64,000 bases of DNA. Origin: Flagellimonas sp. S3867 (GTDB lineage Bacteria; Bacteroidota; Bacteroidia; Flavobacteriales; Flavobacteriaceae). Numbering within the stretch: position 1 is the stretch's first letter; each line of letters opens with the position of its first letter. The notes beneath the pieces are model-generated. The model was not told the DNA's origin. It searched no databases and saw only the letters and a list, made by a program, of their open reading frames with translations. Positions 16,574 to 25,865 of this stretch are shown piece after piece. The stretch covers positions 1-64,000 of the forward strand of contig NZ_JACVMN010000003.1 of assembly GCF_014698935.1 (NCBI RefSeq), written 5' to 3'. The translations under genes and the position numbers were made by a program.

Positions 16574-17914
16574 CTACGGAAGATCTTCAATAATGACGGC
16601 CCAAATATCAAAGCTGCCATTGTTTTCCCCTACATCCCCATCTGATGAAGATGAGTTACCTACGATTAGAAATCTATCCGCATTTAATAGAACCATCTTG
16701 GAAGCGAAGTCAGAATTAGTGCCCCCAAGAGAGACTTGATCTAATATCTCTAAGGAAGGTGATAATTTCAAAACCCAAAAGTCATTTTCTCCCATATTTT
16801 CCAATACATCGGTATCCGAGCTATTGGAAGAAGTTGTTAGAAAAAAATTCCCATTTGGCGCTTCTAATAGTGCCGATCTAAAACCTTCAGAGCCACTTCC
16901 ACCAAAGCTCGCCTGATCCAATAGATTAAGTGAACCATCGATGGTAAATATCCAAAGGTCATCGGAGCCATTATTCGATGTTAAATCACCATCAGCAATG
17001 TTGTTGTTGGAAGCGGTAACTATATAATTTCCATTTTGAAGTGCTGTGATGGATGTTCCGCCATTACGTCCGCTAGAACCAAATGTTTTCTGATTCAACA
17101 ACTGGCCAGTATCATCTATTTGTAATATCCAAACGTCACCATCGCCCTTATTGCTTGATACATCGCCATCCGCAGATGTTGTAGTGCCTACAACAAGAAA
17201 GTTTCCATCGTTGCCTTCAATTAGAGAAATGGCTACATCAGAAGCACTGCCCCCATATGTGTTATTCCAAATGAGCACTCCATCTTCGTTGATCATTGTT
17301 ACTGATATATCATTTATACCGGCACCATCCTCGCTAAGGTCAGGTTGTATAGATCCTACCAATACTATGTTTCCGTCACTGGTTTCTATTAAATCTATAG
17401 ATGTATCCAGAATACTTCCAACGCCGTAGGTCTGTTCCCAAATGATATTTCCCATAGCATCTATTTTAATAACATAAAGATCAAAATCAAATCCAGATGT
17501 ATCAGTTTGTGTGAATCCTGCAGCAATAAAATTGCCATCTTCGGATGCGACGATATTTTCTAGGCTTCCTATTCCACTTACACCTACCTCTTTCTCCCAC
17601 GAGATATTAAGTTCGCTATTTGTAGCCATTAAAAAAGCATTTTCGTCCGATTGTATCCCCGAAAAGATGAAACCTCCATCCGGTGTCGAAACAACCCCAT
17701 TTCCAAAATCTCCAGATGTACTCCCAAAATTTTGTTCTAGGATTAAGGTAAGCCCTACTGCATCAGAATTTATTGGTGCATCATTATCATCTTTTGGCGG
17801 TGTTGATTCCATTGGGGGTTCTATAACCATACTATCATTATCATTGGAACAACTCACAAAACTTATTGATACCATTAGTATCCAGACTACTTTAAAAAAT
17901 TTAGTTTTTTTCAT
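16574..17914 (-). CDS. lipoprotein with propeller-like repeats
   Basis: 446 residues from the ATG at 17912-17914. The frame continues to 17977 but the lipoprotein signal (MKKTKFFKVV to SC22) fixes the start. From about 75 onward seven or so ~50-residue repeats follow (GNFLVVGTTTSADGD, GNYIVTASNNN), each with strand, GDVW/DLWI and Thr-Phe-Gly motifs, typical of beta-propeller delta-60-like surface proteins. It is probably displayed on the outer membrane. The next two genes on the strand are also lipoproteins. Confidence 0.78.
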   Translation of the reverse strand: MKKTKFFKVVWILMVSISFVSCSNDNDSMVIEPPMESTPPKDDNDAPINSDAVGLTLILEQNFGSTSGDFGNGVVSTPDGGFIFSGIQSDENAFLMATNSELNISWEKEVGVSGIGSLENIVASEDGNFIAAGFTQTDTSGFDFDLYVIKIDAMGNIIWEQTYGVGSILDTSIDLIETSDGNIVLVGSIQPDLSEDGAGINDISVTMINEDGVLIWNNTYGGSASDVAISLIEGNDGNFLVVGTTTSADGDVSSNKGDGDVWILQIDDTGQLLNQKTFGSSGRNGGTSITALQNGNYIVTASNNNIADGDLTSNNGSDDLWIFTIDGSLNLLDQASFGGSGSEGFRSALLEAPNGNFFLTTSSNSSDTDVLENMGENDFWVLKLSPSLEILDQVSLGGTNSDFASKMVLLNADRFLIVGNSSSSDGDVGENNGSFDIWAVIIEDLP

Positions 17915-17949
17915 GACTATACTTGATTTTACTTCGGAACTGGATGTGT

Positions 17950-19107
17950 TTAATTGTTGGGGCTCACATTGTACCATTCTTGATGGTTCAGGTTCATATC
18001 ACCATTGGCGTTATAAAAATTATCGTCTGTCATAATGTATTTTCCATCACTGCTCATCCAATAATGTTCTGCCCCCGCTTTTACCTGATATTGCTGTCCA
18101 TCCGCATTGGTGACAGTTTCTTCTCCATTAATCATATTCAAAAAATTTCTATGATTATTACCGGAGGACCCATAGTTTGTGTTACCATTTAAATTCTGTA
18201 AAAAACGAGCTTGACTAGCGTCCATGGCGGTGCTGATATTTCGCATTTTTTGTTGATGGGCATTAAAATTGTTCCATCTATCTCGCATTCTATTTTCATG
18301 TTCAACCTGACTTTGCCGCTGTTTTTGTTGTACTACATAATCTCTATATTGTTTCCATTTTTTTCCTTCAACTTCACCTACAGAAGCCGCAACAAATTGC
18401 GCTACATTTTTTTCAAAACTGTTATTAGAGGATACCATAAAATGTTTTTCATACGTCCATATTTGTACTTGTGTTGACATTGAAGCGTCTGAATTCATAA
18501 CGATTTGATGCATGATTATCAATGCTTTTTCATTTTGAGGACTGGCCCATTCCGTTGCCAACATGTTATAGCCATAGTGTCCCATGCCGAGTCGTTGAAG
18601 TTTTTGTGCTATTGATGTATATAATTCTGGTATCTCTCGTATTTGTAAAAAATCAAAGCCATACCTGCCCATAAGAGGTACTAATTCACCATTTGCAATA
18701 TTCTCTAAAGGAATGACCGGACTAATCTGTTGTCCCTGTTGGGACATTAATTGTTTGTAATAAGGGTCGCTATAGTTGTAATATCGCTCGGTTTCTGAAT
18801 TGAAGGCTATGAGACCATTCTCGTTCTGAATCTGATATAGAAAACTAGGAAAGTTTACATCAAACTTGTACACTGGTCTGGAAACTACATTCCATTCCGT
18901 TGGAAATTGCATGGTTTTAGTGGTCAATCCTGTCTTTACATCTTTAAAAGCATGCGGCCTTTTGGCATTCTGGAACATGCCAAAGAAAGATCCATCAGAT
19001 GACCCGTAGGTAGCATCATCTATGCCATTTGGACTTTCTTGAAAATTAAGACAAGAAGTTGCTATCAAAAGTAAGAGTAAAGAAATAGGTAAGACTAGTG
19101 CTTTCAT
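17950..19107 (-). CDS. hypothetical lipoprotein, Gln/Asn-rich
   Basis: 385 residues with lipoprotein signal MKALVLPISLLLLLIATSC (Cys19). The central part (about 235-310) is rich in Gln, Arg and Asn and probably helical. The C-terminus holds a YQVKAGAEHYWMSSDGKYI-like segment, with Trp and Tyr, that may fold as a small beta domain. I do not recognise the family. It lies 35 bases upstream of the propeller lipoprotein gene, so the two are probably co-transcribed. Confidence 0.7.
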   Translation of the reverse strand: MKALVLPISLLLLLIATSCLNFQESPNGIDDATYGSSDGSFFGMFQNAKRPHAFKDVKTGLTTKTMQFPTEWNVVSRPVYKFDVNFPSFLYQIQNENGLIAFNSETERYYNYSDPYYKQLMSQQGQQISPVIPLENIANGELVPLMGRYGFDFLQIREIPELYTSIAQKLQRLGMGHYGYNMLATEWASPQNEKALIIMHQIVMNSDASMSTQVQIWTYEKHFMVSSNNSFEKNVAQFVAASVGEVEGKKWKQYRDYVVQQKQRQSQVEHENRMRDRWNNFNAHQQKMRNISTAMDASQARFLQNLNGNTNYGSSGNNHRNFLNMINGEETVTNADGQQYQVKAGAEHYWMSSDGKYIMTDDNFYNANGDMNLNHQEWYNVSPNN

Positions 19108-19209
19108 AACTATCTAAATGTTTAGTGTATATATGTAAGTATCGAGAGGGCTTAAAAATGTCATCAATCTTGCTCCTTGCCAATTGAAATCGGAAGTCAA
19201 GAAATTATC

Positions 19210-20307
19210 TTATTTAACGAAAATGGCATAGGCTAGAACAAAGCTGAAGTCATTGTTGGGCAACACTATCATTTCATCATTTTTCCAATAGGTAGCCAAA
19301 GCATTTGAACCGCTACCTGTAAACCCTGCATAATACACATCATCCTCATGTTTTGTTATAGAAGATGCTTCACCTATTCTTGGATCTGATAAGATTTCCC
19401 CATTTAGCCAATAGCGTAGATTAAGATTATCATTGATAGCCTGACTTGAGCCACAAACATGGATATTGTCATTGTCAACAAGAATCCCAAATGCTCCTGT
19501 AAAGGATGTATTTGTTTCAAGTACCGTAATTTGACCATCATGCCAATAACTGGCAATATTAACATCATCCCCATTAATTTCTTTATCTTCTCTTAAAGCA
19601 ATGTATACTTTATCTTGATCTATAGAAATATCATTGGCCCATCCAAAGCCGGTGCCATCTGTTAAATTGACCGTGGAACCATTTAACCAGTATTTTGCAA
19701 CGTTTACACCTCCTGGACCAGTGCTTTCATACCCAACAACATGAAGATCGTTTCCTGAAAGCGTAAGCGAAAGTGCTGTGGCAAACTTTGAACCATCTGT
19801 TAAGGATGTTGATGTTCCATTTTCCCAATATTTAGCTACTGATTTACCCCCAGCTATTTCTGAATCTTCTTCACCAGCTATATATACATCATCACCATTT
19901 ACTAAAATGTCATATGCAATAGCGTCTCGAGAACCATCTGTTATTGGAACACCAACCCCGTTCTTCCAATATTTTGCTATAGATACTCCATTTTCATATT
20001 CGTATCCAGCTACATAAACATCAGTGCCGGATACATATACTGAAAGTGCTTCAGCGTCTGTTTGACCATCTGTTAATTCGATTAGTTCTCCATTTACCCA
20101 TAGCAATGCCTGCAAGGGTACTGATCCATTATCTTCATTGCCATTTGATCCAACAACAAAAACGTCGATATCTTCTGTATCGGGCATATCATCAGACATA
20201 TCCATATCAACATCATCAATCATGTCAATATCCCCTGGTCCGTCATTTGAGCACGATATAAAAATCAAGGCTGTGAATACCATATTCAATACAATAAGTT
20301 TTTTCAT
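19210..20307 (-). CDS. lipoprotein with propeller-like repeats
   Basis: 365 residues, lipoprotein signal ending ISC (Cys19), then an Asp-rich acidic linker (about 22-50) and repeats of ~45 residues with VYVAGYE..AKYWKNG..LTDGS. These resemble beta-propeller repeats and differ from those of the lipoprotein at 16574-17914. An extracellular, surface-anchored location is likely. It is the first gene of a same-strand run with the two lipoproteins downstream. Confidence 0.75.
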   Translation of the reverse strand: MKKLIVLNMVFTALIFISCSNDGPGDIDMIDDVDMDMSDDMPDTEDIDVFVVGSNGNEDNGSVPLQALLWVNGELIELTDGQTDAEALSVYVSGTDVYVAGYEYENGVSIAKYWKNGVGVPITDGSRDAIAYDILVNGDDVYIAGEEDSEIAGGKSVAKYWENGTSTSLTDGSKFATALSLTLSGNDLHVVGYESTGPGGVNVAKYWLNGSTVNLTDGTGFGWANDISIDQDKVYIALREDKEINGDDVNIASYWHDGQITVLETNTSFTGAFGILVDNDNIHVCGSSQAINDNLNLRYWLNGEILSDPRIGEASSITKHEDDVYYAGFTGSGSNALATYWKNDEMIVLPNNDFSFVLAYAIFVK

Positions 20308-20949
20308 AATTATCTAACTTGTTTGGTTATATATTACTATATCGAATTAATGGTATTTTGTCATCACTTTTGTTTTAACTGAAGTATAGTTTTTAGATGT
20401 CATCTCTATAAATAAATGTTATGCTCTTGAGTGCAGGATAGAATAATTGTCTTCACGGGGTTAACTCTGCACAAGACTTGTCAGTCCTTATAAAAAGACA
20501 CGTATATACTTTAAAGTGCTTGAATAGGCATATTTAAAAGCTTCAATACCTGATTCTCAAGCAGTGGTTTTGTGATTGTTAGACTAACATTCTTGTTTAT
20601 TGTATTGAAAGCCAGAAATACTTAAGGGTTGATGTCGGTAATTTTGAAAAAGGGTCTTCAGAAAAGTTTCGTAAAACCAACGTTTCTTGGGACAACCCAC
20701 TTTTTGATTTGAAGTAATTAATCCCAGGTTTTTCTAGACTTTAACGGTTTGTTTTAAAAGTTCAATTCCCCATTCCTATCTGGAAACTTTCTTCAATATC
20801 TGTGGAAGGTGGGTTTTCAAGATTTAATATGGTCCCTTAATTTTTTATAGTTACTATGGAAAGCTGTTATCTAGTGTTGAGTTAAATAAAATCAACAATC
20901 AACTCATATTTTTAGTATTTTTGAGCCGAATAATTATTCTAATCGGCTC
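20308..20949. other. 642-base intergenic region
   Basis: AT-rich and without a credible gene. It must contain the divergent promoters of the lipoprotein gene and the Fic gene. The end next to the Fic gene carries an inverted repeat (listed separately). A TATTTTTG at 20916-20923 fits the -7 consensus, but no TTG is at the right distance. I see nothing else. Confidence 0.5.
20923..20949. promoter_or_regulatory. inverted repeat abutting the Fic start codon
   Basis: GAGCCGA (20923-20929) and TCGGCTC (20943-20949) are perfectly complementary around a 13-base spacer and end exactly at the ATG of the Fic gene. The position over the expected transcript start and ribosome site suggests an operator. 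The Fic protein itself has a C-terminal winged helix that could bind it. Confidence 0.45.
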
Positions 20950-22041
20950 ATGCGTTACAATTGGCAACAAAAAGATTGGCCCAAATTTCAATATCAGACT
21001 GCAGACATTGAAGATTTTCTCTTTGATTTTGCACAAAGAACGGGTCGTATCAGTGGTGTGTTGGAAGGGCTTTCCGAAACCGAGCAAACCGAAACCATGA
21101 TCAACCTTATGGTTTCCGAGGCTATAAAAACCTCAGAAATTGAAGGGGAATACCTGAGCAGAAATGATGTGATGTCCTCCATCAAAAGAAATTTGGGTAT
21201 TCAACCCAATCTTCCTTTGACCAATGACAAACGAGCTGAAGGTGTGGCTGAACTTATGTTGGCAGTTCGTAATGGTTTTAGTGAACCACTGACCACCCAA
21301 ATATTGTTTGGTTGGCATAATATGCTGTTGAAAGGAAATAATTTGGTGCAAGTTGGTAAGTGGCGTACCCATGAAGAACCTATGCAGATTGTATCAGGAG
21401 CTATGGGCAGGGAAGTAGTACATTTTGAAGCTCCTCCTTCAAAACGAGTTCCTGCTGAAATGGATGGTTTTATCAATTGGTTCAACCAAAGTCAGGATGT
21501 TATCAAGAAGCCAATTCTAAGAGCTGCTGTTGCCCATCTGTATTTTGAATCCATCCATCCTTTTGAAGATGGTAATGGAAGAATAGGGCGTGCCGTTGCT
21601 GAAAAAGCACTTTCGCAAAGTATAGGCCGTCCAGTGCTGTTCAGTCTATCCAAATCCATAGAGGGAAGTAAGAAAGCATATTATGATGCATTGCAAAAGG
21701 CGCAGCGTTCCAATGAAATTACGGATTGGGTGAATTATTTTGTCAAAACTGTTTTAGACGCTCAAATAGATGCAGAACAAGAAATTGAGTTTACATTAAA
21801 AAAAACCAAGTTTTTTGATCAGAATAAGGATGCACTAAATGACCGTCAACAAAAAGTGGTTCGTAGAATGTTGGAGGAAGGACATCAAGGTTTTGAGGGA
21901 GGCATGAATGCCCGAAAATATATTTCACTAACGGGTACCTCAAAAGCTACGGCCACTAGAGATTTACAGAATTTGGTGCAGAAGGGTATTTTCAAACTGA
22001 TTGGAGGAGGACGAAGTACCAGATACGAAGTGAATCTATAA
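20950..22041 (+). CDS. Fic family protein with N-terminal inhibitory helix
   Basis: 363 residues. An N-terminal DUF4172-like helical domain carries the inhibitory pattern (S/T)xxxE(G/N) as T61-SEI-E65-G66. The Fic core has HPFEDGNGRIGR at 203-214 with catalytic His203. A C-terminal winged helix (about 300-355, YISLTGTSKATATRDL) follows. Fic enzymes transfer AMP or another nucleotide phosphate to proteins, and the inhibitory motif blocks the site until relieved. This class II architecture with a DNA-binding tail is common as a stand-alone chromosomal or mobile gene. The target is unknown. A terminator follows at 22071. Confidence 0.9.
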   Translation: MRYNWQQKDWPKFQYQTADIEDFLFDFAQRTGRISGVLEGLSETEQTETMINLMVSEAIKTSEIEGEYLSRNDVMSSIKRNLGIQPNLPLTNDKRAEGVAELMLAVRNGFSEPLTTQILFGWHNMLLKGNNLVQVGKWRTHEEPMQIVSGAMGREVVHFEAPPSKRVPAEMDGFINWFNQSQDVIKKPILRAAVAHLYFESIHPFEDGNGRIGRAVAEKALSQSIGRPVLFSLSKSIEGSKKAYYDALQKAQRSNEITDWVNYFVKTVLDAQIDAEQEIEFTLKKTKFFDQNKDALNDRQQKVVRRMLEEGHQGFEGGMNARKYISLTGTSKATATRDLQNLVQKGIFKLIGGGRSTRYEVNL

Positions 22042-22070
22042 TCTTCAATGAACCGGAATTTTGATTAATT

Positions 22071-22108
22071 CAAGATGTGTCTTTGTTACCACAAAGACAT
22101 CTTGTTTT
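22071..22108 (+). terminator. Fic gene terminator
   Basis: CAAGATG and TCTTTGT pair with ACAAAGA and CATCTTG around a TACC loop, with a two-base bulge and four T's after it. It lies 30 bases after the Fic stop. Confidence 0.65.
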
Positions 22109-22730
22109 GCTCCCGTAGGTTGCAAAAGAAAACTATACATTAGGCAGTTGTTTAGAATGGTAAAATGAAAGAGCGAGTGAAACGAAGTTTCACGCTGCAA
22201 GCCCTAAATCTTACCAGGGACTAATACTACTGAGCGAGGCAAATGTTATATTTCAAAGCGAAAATGGGTCAACTTTTTTCGCTGTTTATAGGACTTTCGA
22301 AAGGATTTGACCCAATTTCTGAAAAAAAGAATAATAGAAAAAATGGTAAGTCTATCTATTTAGGCTGACCAAAAGATGTCATTGCTTTACTCACAATTTT
22401 TAGGTTTTTACTGTAAACTTTTTCAGTGTTTTTGTGAGATTCCAGAGTTTTTACAGTAAAAAATCGAAATTTCATCAAGAGAATTAATTGATAGAAAACC
22501 TTGATTCTACTGGCCTTTTGGCCAGAAATCGGACAACGTAGCACCGCTTTAGCGTGCTACCCTCTCGCTATACCACCCAACCCTCTAAAGTCGTTGTTTG
22601 GTATACCTTCGGCCTGACAAAAAGAAGGTTGCGCCCTATCGTGTTTTTGCCTTACGCTTATCTTTCCGAATGCTACAAAAACCCCACAGGAACCATGCGC
22701 AAAAGTTAAGGGTAAGGCTTTGGGACTTGA
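22109..22730. other. gene-poor stretch with inverted repeats beside the integrase
   Basis: TGGGTCAA (22265-22272) and TTGACCCA (22307-22314) form a perfect 8-bp inverted repeat. GTAGCAC and GTGCTAC near 22538-22560 form a hairpin around nine bases. Open frames here (for example 22356-22544) are short and have no recognisable product. It probably contains element-end sequence of the integrating unit. Confidence 0.4.
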
Positions 22731-23975
22731 CTACGTTTTGGATGGAGTTTCGTTCTCTGGTTTTGGACTCTCTTGTTCTTTTAACCGTTCCTTTAACAAA
22801 TCCATTTCATCTGCAATTTTACTATCGAGAACCTTGGCATAGATTTGAGTAGTCTTTAAAGAACGATGCCCTAACATTTTACTTACAGTAGAAATTGAAA
22901 CTCCGTTGGATAAGGTAACAGTTGTTGCAAATGTATGTCTGGCTAAGTGCGTAGTTAGATTTTTATTGATGCCACATACATCGGAAATCTCTTTTAAGTA
23001 GGCATTTGATTTTTGATTGGTCAGTACGGGCAAAACACCTTTTCCATCCAACACATAAGGATGTTCACTATACTTAAGGATAATCTCTTCGGCAGGGGGA
23101 AGTAACGGAATACTACTAATCGCCTTTGTTTTCTTTCTTGGCATTTTAATCCATCTATCCCCATTGACTCCGATTATGATATGCTCTTGTTTTAGTTGTT
23201 GTACATCCGAATAGGCCAAACCTGTATAGCAGCAGAAAACAAAAATATCCCGAACCAAATCAAGGCGTGGTAAAAATGATTGCATCTCACGTAGTGTATC
23301 CAATTCGGTTTGGGTCAAATACTGCTTTTCCTTTGTTTTCCAAGAAGCTTTCCAGTGGAAGAAGGGGTCTTTGGTTATCCATTCATTGGCTAGGGCAATC
23401 CGAATAATCTTTTTGAAGTTCACAACATATTTAATGGCGGTGTTATGCTCACAGTTTCGTTGAGACTTTAAAAAGAACTCCAACCCCGTTATGAATTTAT
23501 AATCGACCCTACGGACTGGAATATCGTTTCTATGATAACTGTGTTGTATGTAAGCCGATACGTGCTTAAAAGCAGCCTTATAACGTTGCAACGTTCCTTT
23601 AGTGAAACCTTTCTCTAATAGACTTTCGATTTCATCATTATGCTCTTGAAAGATTTCTAGAAGCATATACTCTTTACCTTCTTTACCCAGATAAATATTC
23701 TTTATGATGGTAGCTGAAATATCCTCTCGTTCTTTTAGCAACGAATCGTAAATATCGTAAAGCCTATTCTTGACATTATCCAGAAATCGATTGAAATTGG
23801 ATACCTCTGTAGTAGTTCCTCTCAGTTTTCCACCCCGTGAATCCCACCGTTGTTCATCTATTCGACGACCTAAGCTGAACTCACCACGCTTACCATTTAT
23901 AGTAATACGAGCGTAGAGCATCACCATTCCGTAATCATTTCTTTCTGATTTTTTCGGGTAAAAAAGGACGTTCAT
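22731..23975 (-). CDS. tyrosine recombinase/integrase
   Basis: 414 residues from the ATG at 23973-23975. The frame runs to 24029, but the arm-binding domain begins with MNVLFYPKK. The core-binding helical domain covers about 85-190. The catalytic part has CCYTGLAYSDV (a Bacteroidota variant of the first Arg box), TTHLARHTFAT with His-x-x-Arg, and LGHRSLKTTQIYAKV with the nucleophile Tyr. Such integrases insert conjugative or mobilisable elements into tRNA genes. Its 5' end is about 250 bases from a tRNA-Asp, which suggests it entered there. No duplicate of the tRNA 3' end was seen in the window. Confidence 0.9.
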   Translation of the reverse strand: MNVLFYPKKSERNDYGMVMLYARITINGKRGEFSLGRRIDEQRWDSRGGKLRGTTTEVSNFNRFLDNVKNRLYDIYDSLLKEREDISATIIKNIYLGKEGKEYMLLEIFQEHNDEIESLLEKGFTKGTLQRYKAAFKHVSAYIQHSYHRNDIPVRRVDYKFITGLEFFLKSQRNCEHNTAIKYVVNFKKIIRIALANEWITKDPFFHWKASWKTKEKQYLTQTELDTLREMQSFLPRLDLVRDIFVFCCYTGLAYSDVQQLKQEHIIIGVNGDRWIKMPRKKTKAISSIPLLPPAEEIILKYSEHPYVLDGKGVLPVLTNQKSNAYLKEISDVCGINKNLTTHLARHTFATTVTLSNGVSISTVSKMLGHRSLKTTQIYAKVLDSKIADEMDLLKERLKEQESPKPENETPSKT

Positions 23976-24170
23976 CTTTCCATACATAGGTGCGGGTTTT
24001 AAATCCTCACCAGAAGGTACGAAAAACAAATGTTAAAATTTATCCGTAAAGTTTTCTTTAACAGTCAATTACAGCGATTTAGGTGCGGGTTTTTTGAGGG
24101 GTAAAATACGCACCGAATTCCGCCCTTTTTATATGATATTATATGGTGATTTTTGATATTATTTAAAATT

Positions 24171-24205
24171 AAAAAGCCCGTAAATCATTGATTTACAGGC
24201 TTTTT
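24171..24205. terminator. bidirectional terminator beyond tRNA-Asp
   Basis: AAAAAGCC..GTAAATCA pairs with TGATTTAC..GGCTTTTT around two bases, so it is U-rich on both strands. It lies between the integrase and tRNA genes and would end the minus-strand tRNA transcript. Confidence 0.75.
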
Positions 24206-24228
24206 GTGAAATTTTGAACAATTTCTAG

Positions 24229-24302
24229 CGGTCTGGACGGGACTCGAACCCGCGACCCCCTGCGTGACAGGCAGGTATTCTAACCAACTGAACTACCAGA
24301 CC
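24229..24302 (-). tRNA. tRNA-Asp (GTC)
   Basis: A 74-base cloverleaf on the minus strand. Acceptor GGTCTGG pairs with CCAGACC, with discriminator G, D-loop AGTTCAGTTGGTTAGA, anticodon stem CCTGC/GCAGG around CTGTCAC (anticodon GTC), and T-arm GGGTTCGAGTCCC. No CCA is encoded. It is a likely integration target for the adjacent tyrosine recombinase. Confidence 0.95.
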
Positions 24303-24377
24303 AATGATTTTATCTTTGAAAGACTCTGACAACAGTCAGATTCAAATCTTGTTCAATTACTTTTTGCAAAGCGAGTG

Positions 24378-24408
24378 CAAATATACATTGCCCATTCCTA
24401 TTCAACAA
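24378..24408 (-). promoter_or_regulatory. promoter of tRNA-Asp
   Basis: On the minus strand, TTG (plus 24406-24408) and TATATTTG (plus 24378-24385) are 20 bases apart, a close match to the Bacteroidota -33/-7 promoter. Transcription would begin about 70 bases before the tRNA. Confidence 0.65.
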
Positions 24409-24429
24409 GAGATTTTTTAAAAATAATGG

Positions 24430-25359
24430 CTAAACAAATTTCTGCCGCTCAATCATAAAAGTATTTAGTACCTGTGAAAAGTTGGACCCTACATCCACTC
24501 CCATGTATTTGATATTGTATTGAGCACATTTCAACTTCAAGTTTTCAATGTATTCCTCAACTTTTTGGTGATAAGCGCCTTTGATATTATCAGCGTAAAC
24601 ATCTATATGTGTTCCACTTTCGACATCTACAAAGCGTTTGGGTGTGTTTTCAAAATCAAAACTAAGTTCATGCTTATGATCCAGTAAATGAAAAAGGACC
24701 ACAGCATGCTTATTATACTTTAAATGACGGAGTGCGTCAAATAGTTGTGCTTCCTCTGTTTCTGTTTGAAACATATCAGAAAACAAAAAGATAAGGCTTC
24801 GTCTGTGGATTTTTTCCGCAATTTGATGGAGGTAAGTATATGTTTTGGTCGTTTCCGATTCGTTTATCGTATTCGAAACTTCATTGAGTTTCGAGTACAA
24901 CATTTGAAAATGTCGTTCACTACTTTTTTCCGAAGTATAGAAATTATAGGAATCTGAATAGATGCTCATGCCGACCGCATCACGCTGTTTTTTTAAAACT
25001 TGCATTAGTGCGGCAATGGCCAGTACACCAAAGCCTATTTTATTGAGGTTGTCCAACCCAAGTTTGTCAATTTTTGGATAATACATGGAAGCCGAATTAT
25101 CTAAAATCATATGACATCTTAAATTGGTCTCATCTTCATACCTTTTGGTGTACAAACGATCGGTTTTGGCATACAATTTCCAATCAATGTGTTTGGTGCT
25201 TTCCCCTGGATTGTAAATTTTATGCTCGGCAAATTCTGCAGAAAATCCATGAAATGGACTTTTGTGGATCCCACTTATAAAACCTTCGACTATTTGATTG
25301 GCCAAAAGTTCAAGATTTTGGAACAATTGAGCCTTATGAAGTTCTGATCGGATGTCCAT
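24430..25359 (-). CDS. DUF58 family protein with vWA-like fold
   Basis: 309 residues, the usual length. The N-terminal part has the DUF58 signature YNPGESTKHIDWKLYAKTDRL, and DNSASM near residue 88 is the metal-binding DxSxS motif of a von Willebrand A fold. There is no signal peptide or membrane segment. DUF58 proteins often work beside MoxR ATPases and other vWA proteins, and in Bacteroidota are linked to envelope or chaperone roles. Here no MoxR gene is adjacent, so it stands alone between tRNA-Asp and trxA. Confidence 0.85.
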   Translation of the reverse strand: MDIRSELHKAQLFQNLELLANQIVEGFISGIHKSPFHGFSAEFAEHKIYNPGESTKHIDWKLYAKTDRLYTKRYEDETNLRCHMILDNSASMYYPKIDKLGLDNLNKIGFGVLAIAALMQVLKKQRDAVGMSIYSDSYNFYTSEKSSERHFQMLYSKLNEVSNTINESETTKTYTYLHQIAEKIHRRSLIFLFSDMFQTETEEAQLFDALRHLKYNKHAVVLFHLLDHKHELSFDFENTPKRFVDVESGTHIDVYADNIKGAYHQKVEEYIENLKLKCAQYNIKYMGVDVGSNFSQVLNTFMIERQKFV

Positions 25360-25386
25360 AGTTGGATTAAAAGATCAAGATAAAAC

Positions 25387-25417
25387 AAAAAAGGTTTGGC
25401 ATTTGCCAAACCTTTTT
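25387..25417. terminator. bidirectional terminator
   Basis: GGTTTGGC pairs with GCCAAACC around ATTT, flanked by A and T runs on both sides, so it can terminate on either strand. It sits between trxA and the DUF58 gene on the minus strand and would end the trxA transcript. Confidence 0.8.
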
Positions 25418-25443
25418 TAAAATATATGTTTTAGAAACTAATT

Positions 25444-25761
25444 TTATAATACAGCTTCAATTGCGTCTGTGTATGCTTTCTTTGGAGACACCCCAACTTG
25501 ACGGTTAACGATTTCCCCGTCCTTAAAAACAAGAACCGTAGGGATGTTACGTACACCGTATTTGGCCGCAAACTGTTGGTTTGCATCTACATCAACTTTT
25601 CCGACTACCGCCTTTCCTTCATATTCGTTACTTACTTCGTCAATGATAGGACCTACCATTCTACAAGGACCGCACCATGCCGCCCAAAAATCAACCACTA
25701 CTGGTTTATCGCTTTTAAGTACTACTTCATCAAAAGTTGCATCTGTTATTTCTAGTGCCAT
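25444..25761 (-). CDS. trxA: thioredoxin
   Basis: 105 residues from the ATG at 25759-25761, the usual thioredoxin length. The frame extends to 25821, but these residues are not part of the fold. The active site WCGPC is at residues 29-33 (Cys30, Cys33), with the conserved cis-Pro in NIPTVLVF. It is a cytoplasmic disulfide reductant, recycled by thioredoxin reductase, which is not in the window. Confidence 0.95.
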   Translation of the reverse strand: MALEITDATFDEVVLKSDKPVVVDFWAAWCGPCRMVGPIIDEVSNEYEGKAVVGKVDVDANQQFAAKYGVRNIPTVLVFKDGEIVNRQVGVSPKKAYTDAIEAVL

Positions 25762-25865
25762 TTTATTTGTTTTAATATTCGCAAATTTAGTCAAATATTG
25801 CCCATATTCCTTACTGGCCAAAGATTCATTTTAATTATCGTGCCATCAGCATAAACTATGCTCTA

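Noticed and set aside
20757..20770. AAAAGTTCAATT as a further array core copy
   Set aside because: Only the first 11-12 bases match and no gene or recombinase context is present; likely chance in AT-rich DNA.
22598..22852. 84-codon plus-strand frame overlapping the integrase 3' end
   Set aside because: It overlaps the conserved catalytic tail of the integrase and has no family.
24229..24302. Attachment-site duplicate of the tRNA 3' end elsewhere in the window
   Set aside because: I looked by eye along the accessory region and found no second copy; a systematic search would be needed.
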